Assembly (NCBI GenBank): GCA_030145015.1
Contig: JAQYWI010000116.1
Coordinates: forward strand, 1 to 17,470
DNA: 17,470 nt
Reading direction: 5' to 3'
Source: Desulfobacterales bacterium
GTDB taxonomy: Bacteria > Desulfobacterota > Desulfobacteria > Desulfobacterales > JAHEIW01
The notes under the pieces: model-generated
The model's database searches: none
What the model was told of the DNA's origin: nothing
The model's input: only the letters and a program-made list of their open reading frames with translations
Part shown: piece after piece, positions 13,924 to 17,470 of the stretch
Position numbering within the stretch: position 1 is the first letter of the stretch
Layout: every line of letters starts with the position of its first letter
Translations under genes and position numbers: made by a program

Positions 13924-15150
13924 TTACCTTATCAACTGGTTCATTTCAAAGATGGGTAAGCAAATCGACAGCACGATAAAACCAACCACACAGCCCATCA
14001 CCAAAATCATGACCGGCTCCAGATAGGAGGTCAGTCGCATGATGCTGGATTCGGCCTCTTTTTCGAAGACGTCTGCTATTTTATTGAGCATACCTTCCAA
14101 TTGACCGCTTTGTTCCCCTACCTGAATCATTTGAATGGACAATTGCGGAAATACATGGCCTTCATTTAGAGCCGCCCACAGCGCCTGTCCTTTACCGACG
14201 TCTTGAGCAGCGGTTTGCACGGCGTTGGAAATCAGCACATTGCCGGCGATATTTTTGACAATATCCAGCGCAATTAACATGGAGACACCGTTTTCCAGGA
14301 GAGAACCCAGTGTCCGGGTAAAACGGGCCACCGCCAGCTTTCTGGCTAAAATTCCAAAAACAGGTAAAGACAGTATCGTTTTATCGTAAGCATAACGACC
14401 GTTTTCGGTTTTCTTCAGTCGATGCAGGGTGATGCCGGCGGCAACAACGATAATAAGGATAACCCACCAAAACGATTTGAAAAAATTGCTTAAAAAAAGG
14501 AGCAGCCGCGTCGGTGTCGGCAGGACCTGGTTCATATCCATAAAAATAGCAGTGATGCTGGGCACAATATAAGTCAATAATACAAACAGGACCAGGGTGC
14601 CGATCACACACATAAATATCGGATAGGCCAGGGCGGTCTGAATCCGATTGACTAAATCCTGCTGCTTTTCGGTAAGATCCGCCAGTCGCTCGAGAACAAT
14701 TTCCAGCGTGCCGGAAGTTTCCCCGGCGCGGACCATATTAATAAAGAGGGGGGGGAAAATTTTCGGGTATTGGGATAAAGCCTGCGCAAAACTTTGGCCT
14801 TCAACGATGGCATCTTTAACCTGGGCCAATACCGTTTTTAATCGAGTGGAATTGGTTTGGGGCAGCAAGGCTTCCAATGCGGAGACAAGCGGAAAACCGG
14901 CCGAGATCAGCGTTGCCAGCTGCCGCGTTAACATCGCAATTTCGGCGGGTTTGACACGCGTCAGATAGCGAGACAGATCGCTTACACGCGTCGTCTTCTT
15001 TTCCGGTGTCTCCTGGGATTCTTTGATGGATACCGGGAAGATACCGCTTGACCGCAGCTTTTGCCGCGCGGCGCGCGCGCCGTCGGCATCAATAATCCCG
15101 GAGGTCGTTTTTCCTTTAGCGTCCAGCGCCGTGTATTCAAAAACAGGCAT
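13924..15150 (-). CDS. gspF: Type II secretion/type IV pilus inner-membrane platform protein (GspF/PilC family)
   Basis: The 408-residue protein has the full GspF layout and usual length. It starts MPVFEYTALDAKGKTTSG, as most members do. Two T2SSF domains lie at about 72-195 and 275-398, with membrane helices near 175-197, 224-243 and 378-400. The paired signatures MVRAGETSGTLE (139-150) and MIQVGEQSGQLE (341-352) are typical. The protein is the inner-membrane platform on which the GspE/PilB ATPase acts to assemble a pseudopilus or pilus. No gspE, gspG or pilin gene adjoins it: downstream lies a convergent cytochrome gene and upstream a cation transporter. GspF is slightly more likely than PilC from the N-terminus, but the subtype is not certain. 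Confidence 0.93.
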   Translation of the reverse strand: MPVFEYTALDAKGKTTSGIIDADGARAARQKLRSSGIFPVSIKESQETPEKKTTRVSDLSRYLTRVKPAEIAMLTRQLATLISAGFPLVSALEALLPQTNSTRLKTVLAQVKDAIVEGQSFAQALSQYPKIFPPLFINMVRAGETSGTLEIVLERLADLTEKQQDLVNRIQTALAYPIFMCVIGTLVLFVLLTYIVPSITAIFMDMNQVLPTPTRLLLFLSNFFKSFWWVILIIVVAAGITLHRLKKTENGRYAYDKTILSLPVFGILARKLAVARFTRTLGSLLENGVSMLIALDIVKNIAGNVLISNAVQTAAQDVGKGQALWAALNEGHVFPQLSIQMIQVGEQSGQLEGMLNKIADVFEKEAESSIMRLTSYLEPVMILVMGCVVGFIVLSICLPIFEMNQLIR

Positions 15151-15340
15151 TTCAAATTGCCTCAGTGATTTCAGTGGTTTTTTGCAAGAGCCAGCCTACA
15201 AATACTAAGAATATTACGATATTAGGCTATTTTCAACATAAAATTTTTTCCCGCTCCACTCAGAGGGCCTTGCCCTCACTTTCGGCATCTTTTTTTTAAT
15301 GTTTTCGGTAATGCGGTATCCGCTATTGCAAATCCTTTTC

Positions 15341-16264
15341 TCAAACCGCTTTTTCCGGAGGATCCACGTGCACAATGACATCCAAAACTTCCGGAATTTC
15401 CCCGATGATACGGTCTCTGACGTCATCGGCGATGACATGGCCTGCGCGCACGGTTATGGAACCGTCGACAACGATATGCAGATCCACCTGAATGCTGGAG
15501 CTGATATACCTTGTCCTGATATCATGAACCTGCAAAACATCTTTGTTTTCAAGTGCCATCGCTCGAATCTTTTTGCGCGTCTCGGTGGGTGCCCCGGCAT
15601 CAATCAGCTCGCTGACGGCCGGCCAGGTGATTTTTACGGAAGCATGCAGAATGAAGATAGAAACCACAGCAGCTCCGAAGTGGTCAAGGAAGGACCAGGA
15701 CGGAAAAGCCTTGGCACCGGCAACGGCAACTAAAACCGGCAACGAACTCAAGGCATCCGTTCGATGGTGCCAGGCATTGGCAGCCAGTGCAGGGCTTTTA
15801 ACGCGTTTGCCGGTTTTGGCCGTCCAGCGGTAAACAGCTTCCTTGCAAATTATGGAAACAATGGCCGCCAGAACCGCAATCCAACCCGGCGGGGCCGCGT
15901 CTTTTTGCTGCAGCGTTGAAATTGCTTTCCATCCGATTCCGATGCCGGCGGCAACCAGCACGACACCGATAAAAACCGTCACCAGGGTTTCTAAACGCTT
16001 GTGACCGTACGGATGATCGTCGTCCGGCGGACGCGACCAGTAATGTGAGCCTGCAATTACAGCAATATCTGTTGTCAGATCCGTAAGGCTGTGGATGGCA
16101 TCGGCGACCAGAGCCTGGCTTCTTCCACTAATTCCGGCCACGAATTTGAAACCTGCCAGAAACAAATTTGCCCAAAGCCCAACCCAGGTCACTTTGCGGA
16201 CGATCTTTTCCCTGGCAGCATCATGTGACGTTGAAGCCTGTTGACCATTTTCCTTCTGAATCAC
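15341..16264 (-). CDS. Cation diffusion facilitator (Zn/Fe/Mn/Co efflux) family transporter
   Basis: The 307-residue protein exports divalent metal ions by proton exchange across the inner membrane. It shows about six membrane helices, the second carrying ADAIHSLTD (54-62), then HPYGHKRLE (84-92), and the fifth-helix motif HHRTD (166-170), together giving the metal-binding Asp/His residues of the family. A cytoplasmic C-terminal domain (about 222-300, with VHDIRTRYISSSIQVDLHI) is the usual metal-sensing dimer region. The start is GTG, supported by GAGGAG at 16273-16278. It lies 190 bases upstream of gspF on the same strand, with a small hairpin GAGGGC-AAG-GCCCTC (15261-15275) between them that lacks an adjacent T-run. 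Metal specificity cannot be read from the sequence. No link to the cytochrome genes is evident. Confidence 0.92.
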   Translation of the reverse strand: MIQKENGQQASTSHDAAREKIVRKVTWVGLWANLFLAGFKFVAGISGRSQALVADAIHSLTDLTTDIAVIAGSHYWSRPPDDDHPYGHKRLETLVTVFIGVVLVAAGIGIGWKAISTLQQKDAAPPGWIAVLAAIVSIICKEAVYRWTAKTGKRVKSPALAANAWHHRTDALSSLPVLVAVAGAKAFPSWSFLDHFGAAVVSIFILHASVKITWPAVSELIDAGAPTETRKKIRAMALENKDVLQVHDIRTRYISSSIQVDLHIVVDGSITVRAGHVIADDVRDRIIGEIPEVLDVIVHVDPPEKAV

Positions 16265-16306
16265 GCTAGGCGCTCCTCAATGCAACTCGCTAACGGTTTT
16301 AATGAT

Positions 16307-16504
16307 TAGAAATGGTTTCAAAAACTCAGATTGTGTTCGAGGGCCCCGCTGAAGCGGGATTACATGTCTGATCTAAACAGATTAATGTATGCATCAAGGC
16401 GCAAGCAGAATCAAAAGCGCAGCATACACGGTCGTATGTGAGCATTTTGATTCTGCTTGCAACGCAGCCATCGGATACTAGATGGGGTTTTGAAACCATT
16501 TCTA
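16307..16504. repeat. Nested palindromic element, copy 2
   Basis: Perfect 17-base terminal inverted repeats (TAGAAATGGTTTCAAAA at 16307-16323, complement at 16488-16504) enclose a perfect 16-base inner stem (16401-16416 with 16445-16460) and a central hairpin CATAC-ACGGTC-GTATG. Read on the minus strand, its core (GGCTGCGTTG, stem, CTCACATAC to CGTGTATGCT, stem, GCCTTG) matches the core of copy 1 at 10065-10210, while the stem arms differ in sequence yet still pair. One side carries about 70 extra bases. Confidence 0.88.
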
Positions 16505-16582
16505 GATAGAGTTGCCATCTGCGGCATTATGACTTATAAAATAACACTACCTTGAAATTCAATTTAAATAAAGATTATTCCT

Positions 16583-16614
16583 ATTGCGGATTGCGGATTG
16601 TAGATTTCGGATTA
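16583..16614 (+). repeat. GCGGATT-type tandem repeat
   Basis: ATTGCGGATTGCGGATTG followed by degenerate GTAGATT and TTCGGATT units forms a short 7-base array. It is intergenic and likely neutral slippage DNA. Confidence 0.75.
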
Positions 16615-16675
16615 TTTTAATGCGGGCGGCTAAAGCAAGTAAAAAATTTTATCCTTACGCCGTGTGCCTTGCGCC

Positions 16676-16736
16676 TTGAGCCCGTTAAAAAAGGAAAGAT
16701 GTCTGCTTTTATTGTTTTACCGGCCAACGGGCTCAA
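16676..16736. repeat. 11-base inverted repeat upstream of the dehydrogenase
   Basis: TTGAGCCCGTT (16676-16686) and its exact complement AACGGGCTCAA (16726-16736) flank 39 bases. It lies about 90 bases before the ATG at 16827. It could be an operator, a leader structure or another dispersed repeat; nothing decides between these. Confidence 0.7.
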
Positions 16737-16826
16737 CGGGTGAAACCGAGTATCGCGCACCGATTGAATAAGGCAGTCACGGGCGGATCAGCGGCAAATT
16801 AAAAAGCACAGAAAGGAATTGTGGCC

Positions 16827-17470
16827 ATGAACCTTCTCAACAGTTTCAGTTTTGAACTGCCGACCAGAATAGAATACGGCGTCGGCGCAGTGACACGGCT
16901 GGCTGATATCATCAAAGCGCTCAATGCTGAAAGCATACTGGTGGTTACCGATAAAGGCATCGGGGATTCCGGGCTGCTGGGGCGTATTTACAATCTATTG
17001 GATGCCGACAAGGTCGCATGGAAGGTTTTTGATAATGTAGAGCCCAATCCGAAGGATTACAACGTTCAAGCGGGCGCTGAAATGGCGCAGCAGCTTGAGC
17101 CGGATTGCCTGCTGGCTATTGGTGGCGGCAGCCCGATCGATTGTGCCAAAGCGATTGCGGTGGTGGCACGCCAGGGAGGCGCAGCCCGCGACTACGAAGG
17201 TCCGCATAAAATTGGCGCGGATGTTTTACCGTTGATCGCCATTCCGACCACAGCCGGGACCGGCAGCGAGGTGACCTTTAGCTCGGTGATCACCGATTCC
17301 CGTGAAAAATATAAATTTAGTATTAAAGACCCGCAAATCGCGCCAAAGGTGGCGTTGGTGGATCCTGAGATGACCTTGACCATGCCGCCGGATCTAACGG
17401 CGGCAACCGGAATGGATGCCTTGACGCATGCCGTAGAGGGATTTAGCGCCAATGTTTCAGAGCCCCTGGC
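16827..17470 (+). CDS. Iron-dependent alcohol dehydrogenase (group III), C-terminus outside window
   Basis: The frame is open from ATG 16827 to the right edge, giving 214 complete codons of a family usually near 380-390. AAAGGA (16812-16817) precedes the ATG; a GTG at 16821 is a less likely start. The N-terminal dinucleotide-binding half has GGGSPID and the IPTTAGTGSEVT motif; VDPEMTLTMPPDLTAATGMDALTHAVE follows, and its Asp and His are two of the four usual metal ligands. The other two lie beyond the edge. Members reduce aldehydes or oxidise alcohols (ethanol, butanol, 1,3-propanediol, lactaldehyde) with NAD(P)H, usually in the cytoplasm. The substrate cannot be assigned from this part. It has no visible link to the cytochrome module. 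Confidence 0.92.
   Translation, partial: MNLLNSFSFELPTRIEYGVGAVTRLADIIKALNAESILVVTDKGIGDSGLLGRIYNLLDADKVAWKVFDNVEPNPKDYNVQAGAEMAQQLEPDCLLAIGGGSPIDCAKAIAVVARQGGAARDYEGPHKIGADVLPLIAIPTTAGTGSEVTFSSVITDSREKYKFSIKDPQIAPKVALVDPEMTLTMPPDLTAATGMDALTHAVEGFSANVSEPL

Larger units (their letters stand above)
16265..16826. other. Divergent gap with palindromic element and short repeats
   Basis: This 562-base region separates the minus-strand transporter from the plus-strand dehydrogenase. It holds the second nested palindrome (16307-16504), tandem GCGGATT-type repeats (16583-16614) and an 11-base inverted repeat (16676-16736). I could not identify a clear promoter for either gene and no coding frame is supported. 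Confidence 0.6.

Noticed and set aside
15261..15275. Terminator between the cation transporter and gspF
   Set aside because: The hairpin GAGGGC-AAG-GCCCTC is perfect, but the nearest A/T run is over 10 bases away and not a T-run directly after the stem.

Overview
The window looks like chromosomal DNA from a deltaproteobacterium in the broad sense (Desulfobacterota, probably a sulfate reducer or a syntrophic relative). The clues are a tetraheme cytochrome c3-type protein, a DmsE/MtrA-type decaheme cytochrome, PKD-repeat surface proteins with a CFI-box-like C-terminal anchor, a sigma-54 two-component system, and dispersed nested palindromes. No rRNA, tRNA, CRISPR array, transposase or phage gene was seen. 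The organism is inferred from gene content only.

Layout. 1-1966 (minus, cut by the left edge): a secreted monoheme protein with six visible PKD repeats. 2577-5979 (plus): a histidine kinase, an outer-membrane-type lipoprotein and a sigma-54-activating response regulator, in the same order as enterobacterial glrK-qseG-glrR. 6585-8798 (plus): a second monoheme/PKD protein with a C-terminal membrane anchor. 9132-12877 (plus): a decaheme cytochrome followed by an MtrB/PioB-type outer-membrane barrel that carries an extra AMIN-like periplasmic domain. 13347-13853 (plus): a tetraheme c3-like cytochrome. 13924-15150 (minus): a GspF/PilC-type protein with no other secretion gene beside it. 15341-16264 (minus): a cation diffusion facilitator. 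16827 to the right edge (plus): an iron-dependent alcohol dehydrogenase, incomplete.

How the genes may work together. Positions 1-13853 read as one extracellular electron transfer module with its own regulator. Electrons could pass from the periplasmic c3-like cytochrome to the decaheme protein inside the outer-membrane barrel and so to the outside. Two PKD proteins, each with one heme site and a calcium-type loop, could serve at the surface. No MtrC/OmcA-type multiheme surface cytochrome is present in the window.

Regulation is the most distinctive part. Sigma-54 -24/-12 promoters lie before both PKD genes and the c3-like gene. All three have an IHF-like site 30 bases upstream of the -24 box. 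The 6505 and 13269 promoters also share a 31/34-identical block about 158 bases upstream and TATGAA-N6-TTCATA-like dyads about 170 and 91 bases upstream, with spacing kept to within 1 base. The local sigma-54 activator (4621-5979) is the obvious candidate to bind these dyads. The last three genes look like ordinary neighbours. Two nested-palindrome elements (10065-10210 and 16307-16504) belong to one repeat family.
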